A stretch of 64,000 nucleotides of DNA from contig JANNES010000018.1 of assembly GCA_031378845.1 (NCBI GenBank), forward strand, positions 62,001 to 126,000. Direction: 5' to 3'. Position numbers and translations under genes: made by a program. This DNA comes from JAJNPS01 sp031378845 (GTDB taxonomy: Bacteria > Pseudomonadota > Alphaproteobacteria > Rhodobacterales > Rhodobacteraceae). The notes under the pieces are model-generated. The model made no database searches. It had not been told where the DNA came from and worked only from the letters and a program-made list of their open reading frames with translations. This document shows positions 33,851-42,250 of the stretch, in pieces; positions within the stretch are counted from its first letter, which is position 1, and every line of letters starts with the position of its first letter.

Positions 33851-35034
33851 GACACCTGCGCCATTACGAGACGCCGCTGCTGCAGACGCCGTTTCATGCC
33901 CGGACGGCGGCGGCAAACCGGTTGCATTCCTGGGGGGCCTGGGCGGGCTATGTCTCGGCACTGAGCTTTGATGACACGGCGATGGAGTATTCCGCGATCC
34001 GCAACGCGGCGACGGTCTACGATCTGTGCCCGATGGTCAAATACCGCATCACCGGCAAGGATGCCGCCGATTACCTGAACCGGCTGACCGTGCGCAATTT
34101 GACCAAGCTGTCGGTGGGCGGCGTGCAATACACCATCTGGTGCGATGACGACGGCAAGCTGGTCGATGACGGCACGCTGTTCCGGTTTGGGCCGGAGCAT
34201 TTCCGTATGTGCTGCCAAGAGCGGCATCTGCCATGGCTGTTGGATGCCGCCATCGGCTTTGACGTCACGATTGCCGAGGAAACCGACGAGGTTGCGGCCC
34301 TGTCCCTGCAAGGTCCGACCTCCGCTGCCGTTCTTGCCGAAGCCGGCTTTGATGTGCAAAGCCTGAAGCCCTTTCGCATGGCATCCTTTGCCTTTGGGGC
34401 AGGCACGCTGATGATCTCGCGCACCGGGTTTACCGGCGATCTGGGGTATGAGCTTTGGACCACGCCCGACAATGCGCTGCCGCTGTGGGATCACCTCTTC
34501 GCTGCCGGGGCCTTGCTGGGACTGCGGCCCATCGGGTCGGATGCCTTGAACATGGCGCGGCTGGAGGCGGGGTTCATCATAACCAACATGGACTTTGTGC
34601 CCGCCCCGCAAACCTTGCGCGAGGAGCGCCTGCGCTCGCCCATCGAGATGGGGCTCGATTGGCTGATCGACTGGGACAAGGGCCATTTCAATGGTCGCCG
34701 CGCGCTGGTGCGCGAACGCGACAGCGGCAGTTCCAAATGGGCGTTTGTGGGGCTGGAGATTGACGGCAATGTCTCGGGCGAGGGGGCGATCGTGTATCAC
34801 GACCAAAAGACCGAGGTGGGCGTGATCACCGGGGCCTGCTGGTCGCCAACGCTGAAAAAAAGCATCGCGCTGGCGCAGATCATGCGTCGCCACAGGGCGG
34901 GGGCCAATATCTCGGTCGAGATTTATGCCATGCGCGAGTTGCATTATGTCAAACTGATGCATCGGGCACGCGTGGTCGAGCGCCCCTTCTATTTCCCCGA
35001 CCGCCGCCGTGCCACACCACCGGGGAGGTTCTGA
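33847..35034 (+). CDS. GcvT-like aminomethyltransferase / demethylase
   Basis: A 395-residue protein of the glycine-cleavage T family. The folate-binding domain has MEYSAIRNAATVYDLCPMVKYRITG, then YLNRLTVRNL, the LSLQGP turn and the signature SRTGFTGDLGYELW. A C-terminal beta-barrel follows (GACWSPTLKKSIALAQI). Such proteins move a one-carbon unit from a methylated amine (glycine, dimethylglycine, sarcosine) or from DMSP (DmdA) to tetrahydrofolate. No glycine-cleavage H or P gene is present here, so a stand-alone demethylase role is likely. It is coupled to the Rieske gene by a TGATG overlap. Confidence 0.85.
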   Translation: MRHLRHYETPLLQTPFHARTAAANRLHSWGAWAGYVSALSFDDTAMEYSAIRNAATVYDLCPMVKYRITGKDAADYLNRLTVRNLTKLSVGGVQYTIWCDDDGKLVDDGTLFRFGPEHFRMCCQERHLPWLLDAAIGFDVTIAEETDEVAALSLQGPTSAAVLAEAGFDVQSLKPFRMASFAFGAGTLMISRTGFTGDLGYELWTTPDNALPLWDHLFAAGALLGLRPIGSDALNMARLEAGFIITNMDFVPAPQTLREERLRSPIEMGLDWLIDWDKGHFNGRRALVRERDSGSSKWAFVGLEIDGNVSGEGAIVYHDQKTEVGVITGACWSPTLKKSIALAQIMRRHRAGANISVEIYAMRELHYVKLMHRARVVERPFYFPDRRRATPPGRF

Positions 35035-36173
35035 TGGGATCGGAGCGCCATCCGCAATCGCCGGTCATGGATCACTGTCCCGACACGCTTCCGGCGCAGG
35101 CCTATTATGACGCGGACTGGTACCACCGCGAACAACACAGCCTGTGGGCACGAAACTGGGTCTGGGCCGGGCGGCTCAGTGATCTGGCGCCCGGCTCGAT
35201 GCAACGGCGTCAGGTCGGGGCGGCCAGCGTCATCGTGTGCCGCTCGCCCGAAGGCGAGATCTCGGCCTTTCACAACGTCTGCCGCCATCGGGGTGCAGAG
35301 TTGTGCAGCGTGGACCAGCAGCCGATGGGCAGACTGGTGACATGCAAATACCACTCCTTTGCCTATGCCGCGACTGACGGGCGGCTTGTGGCGACGGGGC
35401 AGGCGCAACCGACAGTGGATTTCGACCGGGCAGCGCATGGCCTTGTCAAGGTGTCGCTCAAGGTCTGGAAAGGGTTTGTGTTTCTCAACCTGCTGCCGGA
35501 ACCGGGGCCGCTTCACCCGGATACGGGCCTTGCCGCGCTGGACAACTGGCCGATGGAGAGCCTTGTCACCGGCCATCGCGCGGTCAACGAGGTCGCGGGC
35601 AACTGGAAGATCCTTTGGGAAAACTACAACGAATGCCTGCATTGTGCGACCATTCACCCCGAACTCAGTGATCTGGTGCCGATCTACAAGCAAGGCATCA
35701 TGGCCCAAAACGAAGAACCCGGCTGGACGCCCGAGGCACAAATGCGTCCGAGCATGACGCCCGGCGCCGCAAGCTGGACCCTGTCCGGCAAACCCTGCGG
35801 ACCGGAATTCCCGGCGCTGACGCAAGCCGAACGCGACGCGGGATATCTGTTCGTGACGCTCTATCCGTCGGTCTTTATCGTCGCTCATGTCGACTATGTG
35901 CGTGCCGTGATGTTCGAACCTCTGGGCCCGGAACGGACCCGCGTTACGGCGGAATGGTATTTCGCGCAGGAAACCCTCGATCAGCCGGGATTTGATGCCG
36001 CCGAGGTCGCCGCCTTGGCCAAGCTGGTCTTGGCCCAGGACGCCGAGGTGGTCAGGATCAATCAGCGCGGCATGCGCTCGCCCGCATACATGCGCGGCCG
36101 CTTGATGCCGGAGGAATATGCGATCCGGGATTTCGATAAATGGGTGTTGCAGGAAATGGAGAGGCGTGAATGA
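35034..36173 (+). CDS. Rieske oxygenase alpha subunit (GbcA/stachydrine demethylase-like)
   Basis: A 379-residue ring-hydroxylating-type oxygenase. The Rieske cluster ligands are Cys83-x-His85 (NVCRHRGAEL) and Cys104-x2-His107 (CKYHSF). The mononuclear iron ligands His203 and His208 lie in WENYNECLHCATIHPE. Overall form is that of glycine-betaine and stachydrine N-demethylases, which oxidise an N-methyl group to formaldehyde. GGGGAGG ahead of ATG 35034 is a strong ribosome-binding site. The following Rieske gene overlaps by four bases. No ferredoxin reductase gene is in the operon, so electrons must come from elsewhere. Confidence 0.88.
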   Translation: MGSERHPQSPVMDHCPDTLPAQAYYDADWYHREQHSLWARNWVWAGRLSDLAPGSMQRRQVGAASVIVCRSPEGEISAFHNVCRHRGAELCSVDQQPMGRLVTCKYHSFAYAATDGRLVATGQAQPTVDFDRAAHGLVKVSLKVWKGFVFLNLLPEPGPLHPDTGLAALDNWPMESLVTGHRAVNEVAGNWKILWENYNECLHCATIHPELSDLVPIYKQGIMAQNEEPGWTPEAQMRPSMTPGAASWTLSGKPCGPEFPALTQAERDAGYLFVTLYPSVFIVAHVDYVRAVMFEPLGPERTRVTAEWYFAQETLDQPGFDAAEVAALAKLVLAQDAEVVRINQRGMRSPAYMRGRLMPEEYAIRDFDKWVLQEMERRE

Positions 36174-37381
36174 AGGATTTTCCGATTGTTTCCGTGCCGG
36201 TCCCGAACGAATGGGATCGCAGCGGTCTGCCCGCATGGACCTACCACTCGCCCGAACTGTTCGCGCTGGAGCGGGAGAAACTGTTTCTCACGCATTGGCA
36301 GGTGGTTGGGCACGAGAGCGACGTGATGGCCGCCGGGGACTGGCTGACCTTTGATCTTCTGGGCGAACGCGCCGTCGTCATGCGAGACAAGGATGGCGTG
36401 TTGCGCGCCTTTCACAACCTGTGCCGCCATCGGGGCGCGCGTGTGGTCGACGGCGACAAGGGCAATTGCAAGGGGGCGATCGTTTGCCCTTTTCACGGCT
36501 GGGTCTACAACCTTGATGGCACGCTGAGGGGGGCTGCCCAGCCAACCAGCTTTGGCGCGATGGACCGCGACCAGTTCGGGCTACAGCCGGTCGAGATGGA
36601 GGTTTTTCACGGCTTCATCTTCCTGCGCTTTGCGCCCGGCCCGCAGCCATCGGTTGCAACATTGCTTGCCGTCTTTGACGCTGATTTCGCGGCATATCGG
36701 CTCAGGGATGTGCTGCCCGTCCAGATGCCGGGTTGGAGCATGGATCTGGCGGTCAATTGGAAATCAGTCCGGGATGTCGACAATGAGGGCTACCATGTAC
36801 CGATGGCACATCCGGGTCTGCAGGACCTGTACGGACGCAGCTACCGCGACCTGTATCTGGATGGTGGGCTAAGTGTTTCAGTTGGCTATTCTGGTGATAC
36901 GCCAGGGCGTGGCTGGTCCGTGCGCAATTATGTCAAGCACGCGCCTGCGTCTGACCATCTGCCGCCGCATCTGCAAAAGGCCTGGACCTATTACGGCCTC
37001 TTTCCCACCATGGTCTTTTCCTTCACGCCCGAGGCGGTGCAGTTTTATCAGGAAATCCCGCTATCGCCAGGACTGACGCGGCTGACAGGCAAGGTCTACC
37101 GTCACCCGAACGAAAGCCGCGAGACGCGCCTGGCCCGCTATCTGGCCTACCGCATCGACCGCGAAACCTCGGCCGAGGATCAGCAACTTTCGATCTGGTC
37201 CAACGAGTCGATGAAATCGGATGCGTTCGCGGGGTTCTATCTGTCCGATCTGGAGTATGGCCTGCGCCGTCACCACGATGGCCTACGTCGCTTGCTGCCG
37301 GTCATTACGCTGAACGATGCGCCACTGGAGGGCGAAATTCGCGCGCGCAACAACGAATTGATTTGCCAGTCAATACGTTAA
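36170..37381 (+). CDS. Second Rieske oxygenase alpha subunit
   Basis: A 403-residue oxygenase with Rieske ligands Cys85-x-His87 (NLCRHRGARV) and Cys106-x2-His109 (CPFHGW). The mononuclear iron site is in DVDNEGYHVPMAHPG (E-x2-H-x4-H spacing). It differs from its neighbour mainly in the catalytic domain, so the two may demethylate successive intermediates or form a mixed trimer. It ends the first sub-operon, and a 45-base gap with GGGGAGAG leads to the binding-protein gene. Confidence 0.87.
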   Translation: MKDFPIVSVPVPNEWDRSGLPAWTYHSPELFALEREKLFLTHWQVVGHESDVMAAGDWLTFDLLGERAVVMRDKDGVLRAFHNLCRHRGARVVDGDKGNCKGAIVCPFHGWVYNLDGTLRGAAQPTSFGAMDRDQFGLQPVEMEVFHGFIFLRFAPGPQPSVATLLAVFDADFAAYRLRDVLPVQMPGWSMDLAVNWKSVRDVDNEGYHVPMAHPGLQDLYGRSYRDLYLDGGLSVSVGYSGDTPGRGWSVRNYVKHAPASDHLPPHLQKAWTYYGLFPTMVFSFTPEAVQFYQEIPLSPGLTRLTGKVYRHPNESRETRLARYLAYRIDRETSAEDQQLSIWSNESMKSDAFAGFYLSDLEYGLRRHHDGLRRLLPVITLNDAPLEGEIRARNNELICQSIR

Positions 37382-37426
37382 GGGTAACGGTGACGTAAGA
37401 CATATGTATCAAGGGGAGAGACGGAC

Positions 37427-38530
37427 ATGAACCTGACCCGACGCAAAGCTCTTGTGACCCTGGCAACTGCGCTGGCCGTGCCCTATGTGCGCCCGTCCTG
37501 GGCGCAGGCCGGAACCGTGAATGTCTATAACTGGGCGGACTATATCGGCGAGACGACGATCGCCGATTTTGAGGCCGAGACCGGGGTTGGTGTGGTCTAC
37601 GATCTCTATGCCTCGGCCGAAGAGATGCAGGCCAAGATGATGGCAGGTGCCACGGGATACGATGTGGTGCTGCAGTCGGGCTTGAGCCTGCCGCGGATGA
37701 GCGCGGCCGGCGTTTACCTAAAACCGGATCGCGCCAAGTTGACCAACTGGGGCAATCTGGACCCGCAATTGCTGAAAGTCCTTGAAGGCTTTGATCCGGG
37801 TAACGAATATTCGGTACCCTATATGTGGGGTTCGGTCGGGTTCACCTTCAACATGGACCTGGTCAAGGCGCGTCTACCGGACGCGGATCTCAGTGATCTG
37901 GGCACGATCCTCAATCCCGAGAATGCCGCCAAGCTGGCCGATTGCGGGCTGACGTTGCTCGATAGCCCTACCGATTTCGGTTTTATGGTCCTGAGCTATC
38001 TGGGACTTGATCCCGACACCGCGCGCGAACCGGAATACCGCAAGATGATCGAGGCAGTGATGCCGATCCGCGAATACGTGACGACCTTTGACAACTCCAA
38101 CTTCCTCAACACCTTGCCCACGGGCGAGGTTTGCGCGGTGAATAGCTGGTCCGGCGACTACGGTGTTGCCAAGGCGCGCGCATCGGAGGCAGGGCTTACG
38201 GTGAACCTCGCCTATTTCGTGCCCAAGACCGGCGCGCCGGCATGGTTCGACACCTGGTGCGTCCCGTCGGATGCAGGCAATGTCGACAATGCCCATACTT
38301 TCCTCAACTATCTGCTGCGCCCCGACGTGATCGCTGCGTGCACGGACTACACCGGCTACGCCAACGTCAACAAGGCCGCGACCGCCTTGGTCAGCCCCGA
38401 GATCGCCGCAGATCCTGCAGTATATCCCGATGCCGAAACCATGAGCCGCCTCTACACGCCAAAACCGCAGACCGAAGAACAGGATCGCGAGATCACCCGC
38501 GCCTGGACTGAAATCAAGTCTGGCAGCTGA
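37427..38530 (+). CDS. Polyamine-type ABC transporter substrate-binding protein (PotD-like)
   Basis: A 367-residue periplasmic protein. The N-terminus MNLTRRKALVTLATALAV with twin Arg could be a Tat or Sec signal, with cleavage near residue 26. The mature chain begins TVNVYNWADYIGETT, the classic PotD/PotF opening. It contains the YSVPYMWGSVGFTFNMD block and AVNSWSGDYGVA. It should bind a polyamine, opine or quaternary amine. Together with the next three genes it forms a complete importer that presumably brings in the substrate of the Rieske enzymes. Confidence 0.88.
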   Translation: MNLTRRKALVTLATALAVPYVRPSWAQAGTVNVYNWADYIGETTIADFEAETGVGVVYDLYASAEEMQAKMMAGATGYDVVLQSGLSLPRMSAAGVYLKPDRAKLTNWGNLDPQLLKVLEGFDPGNEYSVPYMWGSVGFTFNMDLVKARLPDADLSDLGTILNPENAAKLADCGLTLLDSPTDFGFMVLSYLGLDPDTAREPEYRKMIEAVMPIREYVTTFDNSNFLNTLPTGEVCAVNSWSGDYGVAKARASEAGLTVNLAYFVPKTGAPAWFDTWCVPSDAGNVDNAHTFLNYLLRPDVIAACTDYTGYANVNKAATALVSPEIAADPAVYPDAETMSRLYTPKPQTEEQDREITRAWTEIKSGS

Positions 38531-38532
38531 GG

Positions 38533-39630
38533 ATGCCAGACGGGGCGCCGCCGTTCCTTTTGATCGAAGGTGTATCGAAAAGCTTTGGCAGTTTTCAGGC
38601 CGTCAAAGATGTCACTCTGACCATCGACAAGGGCGAGATTTTCGCTCTGCTGGGTGGGTCCGGCTGCGGCAAGACGACCCTGCTGCGCATGCTTGCGGGG
38701 TTCGAGGAACCCACGGCGGGTCGCATCATGCTTGACGGACAAGACATGTCGGGCGTTCCTCCATGGGAACGCCCGGTCCACATGATGTTCCAGAGTTATG
38801 CGCTGTTTCCGCATATGACGGTCGCGCAAAACGTGGGTTACGGCTTGAAGCATGAGCCGATGTCCCCTGCGGACAGGACGGCGCGGGTCCAAGAGATGCT
38901 GGACCTTGTCCAGTTGACCCAGTTTGGCCACCGCAAACCGCATCAGATCTCGGGCGGCCAGCGACAACGGGTGGCCCTGGCACGGGCTCTGGCGCGCCAG
39001 CCCAAGCTCTTGCTGCTTGATGAACCCCTTGCCGCCTTGGACAAGAAACTGCGCGAGCATACCCAGTTCGAGCTGATGAGCATTCAAGAACGCACCGGCG
39101 TCACCTTTATCGTGGTGACCCACGACCAGGAAGAGGCGATGACCCTCGCTGACCGGATTGCGGTGATGGACAAGGGGCAGGTCAAGCAGGTTGGCCCCCC
39201 GGGAGAGGTCTATGAGCATCCCTCCAGCCGCTTTGTCGCCAACTTCCTCGGTTCCATGTCGCAATATGAGGCGGTCGTCTCCAAGGTTTCGGGCCAGAAC
39301 GCAGAAATTGACGTGCCGGCCTTTGCAAGGTCGGTGCAGACCGGGATTTTGTCCGATCTGGTCAAGGGAGAGACGCTGACGCTGGCGATCCGGCCGGAAA
39401 AGCTGATGATCCACCACGACAGGCCCGACGCAGCCAATGTGATCGAGGGCGAAATCAAGGATCTCGCCTATTTTGGCAAGGACAGCCTGTACCGCGTGAT
39501 CCTGCCCTCCGGGCAGCTTTTGTCCGTGCACGCCGTCAACGCCAAGCGCAAGGGAGACAAGCGGCCAGATTGGCATGACAAGGTCTGGATCAGCTTTGAT
39601 CCTGCCTCGGCAATTCTGTTGCGGGACTGA
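38533..39630 (+). CDS. Polyamine-type ABC transporter ATP-binding protein (PotA-like)
   Basis: A 365-residue ATPase. Walker A is LGGSGCGKTT, Q-loop MMFQSYALFPH, signature ISGGQRQRVALA, Walker B LLLLDEPLAALD and switch VVTHDQEEAM. A C-terminal TOBE regulatory domain follows from about residue 280. It starts 2 bases after the PotD-like gene and 1 base precedes the first permease gene, so the importer genes are tightly linked. Confidence 0.93.
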   Translation: MPDGAPPFLLIEGVSKSFGSFQAVKDVTLTIDKGEIFALLGGSGCGKTTLLRMLAGFEEPTAGRIMLDGQDMSGVPPWERPVHMMFQSYALFPHMTVAQNVGYGLKHEPMSPADRTARVQEMLDLVQLTQFGHRKPHQISGGQRQRVALARALARQPKLLLLDEPLAALDKKLREHTQFELMSIQERTGVTFIVVTHDQEEAMTLADRIAVMDKGQVKQVGPPGEVYEHPSSRFVANFLGSMSQYEAVVSKVSGQNAEIDVPAFARSVQTGILSDLVKGETLTLAIRPEKLMIHHDRPDAANVIEGEIKDLAYFGKDSLYRVILPSGQLLSVHAVNAKRKGDKRPDWHDKVWISFDPASAILLRD

Positions 39631-39631
39631 C

Positions 39632-40555
39632 ATGGCTGCATCGCGCCTTTCCACATGGTTCAATCGCAAAGGTTGGTCTGACCTGATCATTGCACTGCCC
39701 TATCTGTGGTTGGTGTTGTGGTTCTTGGTGCCGTTTCTCATCGTGCTCGCGATGAGCGTGGCCTCGCAGACAGCGATGGCGCCGCCGTTTGGCTACGGTG
39801 GCGAAAACCCGGTGATCAACCTGAAGGGCTATCAGCGCCTTTTCACCGACGATCTCTACATCCGGTCCTTCCTGATTTCGCTGGTGAATGCCGGTATCGC
39901 GACGATCCTGTGCCTTGCCTTGGGCTATCCGATGGCCTTGGGCCTGACCCGCGTGTCCAAAAGCTGGCGCAGCATCTTGCTGATGCTGGTGATTTTGCCC
40001 TTTTGGACGTCATTCCTGCTCCGGGTCTACGCATGGATGGGGCTGATGGGAAAATCAAGCTGGTTCAACCAGTTGCTGACGGACATCTGGAACTTCGTCG
40101 TGCCGCTGGATTGGGCGCTAAAATCCATCCCGATGATGAACACGAATTTCGCCGTCGTGCTGGTGATGGTTTACACCTATCTGCCCTTCATGATCTTGCC
40201 GCTTTACTCCAGCCTTGAACGGCTGGACCCGACGCTGGACGAGGCGGCGATGGATCTGGGCAGCCGTCCGTTCCGGGTGTTTCTGGACGTCACGCTGCCG
40301 CAGTCGATGCCCGGCATCATCGCCGGGGGCCTTTTGGTCTTCATCCCGGCGGCGGGGGAGTTGGTGATCCCGACCTTGGTCGGCGATGCGTCGACGCCGA
40401 TGATCGGGCGGGTGATCGCGGATGAGTTCAACTATGCGCGTGACTGGCCGATGGCCTCGACCGTTGCGGTGGCGCTTTTGGTGCTGATGGTGCTGCCGAC
40501 GATGCTTTACAGCCGCTATCAGGCCCAGGCCGAGGGCCGGGAGGCTCAAAGATGA
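39632..40555 (+). CDS. Polyamine-type ABC transporter permease (PotB-like)
   Basis: A 307-residue inner-membrane permease with about six helices. The EAA loop is LDEAAMDLGSRPFRVFLDVTLPQSMPGI. The periplasmic segment after helix one and the L-R-V-Y-A-W-M-G-L block are typical of PotB. The start is ATG 39632 just after the ATPase stop, although the frame is open to 39575. It overlaps the next permease by four bases. Confidence 0.9.
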   Translation: MAASRLSTWFNRKGWSDLIIALPYLWLVLWFLVPFLIVLAMSVASQTAMAPPFGYGGENPVINLKGYQRLFTDDLYIRSFLISLVNAGIATILCLALGYPMALGLTRVSKSWRSILLMLVILPFWTSFLLRVYAWMGLMGKSSWFNQLLTDIWNFVVPLDWALKSIPMMNTNFAVVLVMVYTYLPFMILPLYSSLERLDPTLDEAAMDLGSRPFRVFLDVTLPQSMPGIIAGGLLVFIPAAGELVIPTLVGDASTPMIGRVIADEFNYARDWPMASTVAVALLVLMVLPTMLYSRYQAQAEGREAQR

Positions 40556-41391
40556 CCCGCCGCCCGGTGTTCTTGATCAGCGTCCTGTGCTTTGGGTTTG
40601 CGTTTTTCTACATCCCGATTATCTCGATGATGGTGTATTCCTTCAACGGATCGCGTCTGGCCACAGTCTGGGGCGGATTTTCAACCAAGTGGTATGTCTC
40701 GCTGTGGACCAACAAGCAGGTCATTGCCGCACTTTTGCTGTCGCTGAAGATCGCGCTGGTTTCGGCGACGATGGCCACGATCCTGGGCACCATGGCCGGT
40801 TTTGCGCTGGCACGGTTCACCAAGTTTCGTGGACGGTTTCTGTTTTCCGGCCTCGTCACAGCCCCTCTGATCATGCCCGAGGTCATCACCGGCATTTCGG
40901 CACTCATGCTGTTCATTCTGCTGGCGGAAGGGACGGGCTGGCCGGGCCAACGCGGCTTCACCACGGTGACGCTGGCACATATCACCTTTTCCATGGTGTT
41001 CGTGACCACCATCGTGCAGTCCCGCCTGTCGCAATCGGACCGCGCCATCGAAGAGGCCGCGATGGATCTGGGATCGAAACCGTGGCAGGTGTTGTGGGAT
41101 GTGACCCTGCCGACAGCTTTTCCGGCAATCATGTCAGGATGGCTGTTGGCCTTTACCATCAGTCTGGATGATGTGGTCATCACATCGTTTACCACCGGGC
41201 CCGGATCGACCACGCTGCCGCTTTTGATCTGGTCAAAGGTCAAGCTGGGCGTGACACCTGACATCAATGCGCTTGCCACCATTACGGTTGTCGTTGTCGG
41301 CATCGGGGTCGCGATTGCGGGCTGGATCTTGAACCGCGCCGAGAATCGCAGGCTTCTGGACGAGCACCTGGCATTTCGCAGCAATGACTGA
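40552..41391 (+). CDS. Polyamine-type ABC transporter permease (PotC-like)
   Basis: A 279-residue permease with a PotC-like opening (FYIPIISMMVYSFN) and the EAA loop IEEAAMDLGSKPWQVLWDVTLP followed by LAFTISLDDVVITSF. It completes the importer. It ends within the start of the cupin gene (8-base overlap), which ties the cupin to the transported substrate. Confidence 0.9.
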   Translation: MTRRPVFLISVLCFGFAFFYIPIISMMVYSFNGSRLATVWGGFSTKWYVSLWTNKQVIAALLLSLKIALVSATMATILGTMAGFALARFTKFRGRFLFSGLVTAPLIMPEVITGISALMLFILLAEGTGWPGQRGFTTVTLAHITFSMVFVTTIVQSRLSQSDRAIEEAAMDLGSKPWQVLWDVTLPTAFPAIMSGWLLAFTISLDDVVITSFTTGPGSTTLPLLIWSKVKLGVTPDINALATITVVVVGIGVAIAGWILNRAENRRLLDEHLAFRSND

Positions 41392-42250
41392 GCCCATGAC
41401 GGATCCATTGGACCTGCTTCATGCGCCATTGGGAGAGCCCGGTTCGGGTCGGATACGCTATGGTGCTGCGATGGCGCTCTATCGGGCCGGACAGCTGTCG
41501 GACGCGCAGCTTGAGGTTTTTCGCGTCGCGTCGGCGCATGACGGGCGCGATCCTGACCAGCTGCTGGCTGAGCGCGGCTTGCCCATTCCCGCGCGCGCAA
41601 AGTACGATGGGGCCGGTGCGTTGGCGTCCCTTGTGGCCGAAGTGGATCAGTATCTTGCCGCTCTGAGCGGCGATGGCCCGGTCGAGATCCGTCACGGAAT
41701 CGCACGATGGGCCGGGCCGATCCACCCGCGAAACGCACCGCCCAATGTCGTCGTCACCGCGCATCTGGCCCCCGCGCTTGAGACGCTTGCCCCCAGCCAT
41801 CCGGCCCTTGCAGCAGCGATTGCGGCTGCGGCCCCGTTTCTGGACTGGATCACCTACGACGGCTGCGAGCCTGCCGAGATCGGCATAGATTTTGCGTCCG
41901 GCCATGCGTTTGCAACTATCATCGGTCAGGACGCACCGATCAAGGCACATGACTTCGATGTCGGTTTGTTCCTGATCGCACCACACGTTCTTTACCGCGA
42001 CCACTGCCATCGCGCGCCGGAACTCTATGCCCCCCTGACGGGACCGCATGGCTGGCGGTTTGGCGCAGGCGCGCCGCTAACGATCAAGCCGGCCCACATG
42101 CCGATCTGGAATCCAGCCTTTCGACCGCATCTGACGAAGGTCGGTCCCGTTCCGTTTCTAAGCGTCTTTGGCTGGACGCGCGACGTGAACGAACGCGCCC
42201 GCGTGATCGCCGCCGACGACTGGCCCGCATTGGAGGCGCTGCGGCTGTGA
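41384..42250 (+). CDS. Cupin protein of the DMSP-lyase type
   Basis: A 288-residue protein. An all-helical N-terminal part of about 180 residues precedes a C-terminal cupin barrel. The barrel holds His207, His209, Glu213 and Tyr215 in YRDHCHRAPELYAPL, with a further His at 238 or 249. This H-x-H-x3-E-x-Y spacing is that of cupin DMSP lyases (DddK, DddQ, DddW, DddL), in which the tyrosine starts beta-elimination of DMSP to acrylate and dimethyl sulfide. Here it sits in an amine-type operon, so a related beta-elimination on a betaine is equally possible. It overlaps its neighbours on both sides. Confidence 0.72.
   Translation: MTEPMTDPLDLLHAPLGEPGSGRIRYGAAMALYRAGQLSDAQLEVFRVASAHDGRDPDQLLAERGLPIPARAKYDGAGALASLVAEVDQYLAALSGDGPVEIRHGIARWAGPIHPRNAPPNVVVTAHLAPALETLAPSHPALAAAIAAAAPFLDWITYDGCEPAEIGIDFASGHAFATIIGQDAPIKAHDFDVGLFLIAPHVLYRDHCHRAPELYAPLTGPHGWRFGAGAPLTIKPAHMPIWNPAFRPHLTKVGPVPFLSVFGWTRDVNERARVIAADDWPALEALRL

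Noticed and set aside
33847..35034. Glycine-cleavage T protein in a complete glycine cleavage system
   Set aside because: No H- or P-protein gene is nearby. The context of Rieske oxygenases and an importer fits a stand-alone demethylase better.
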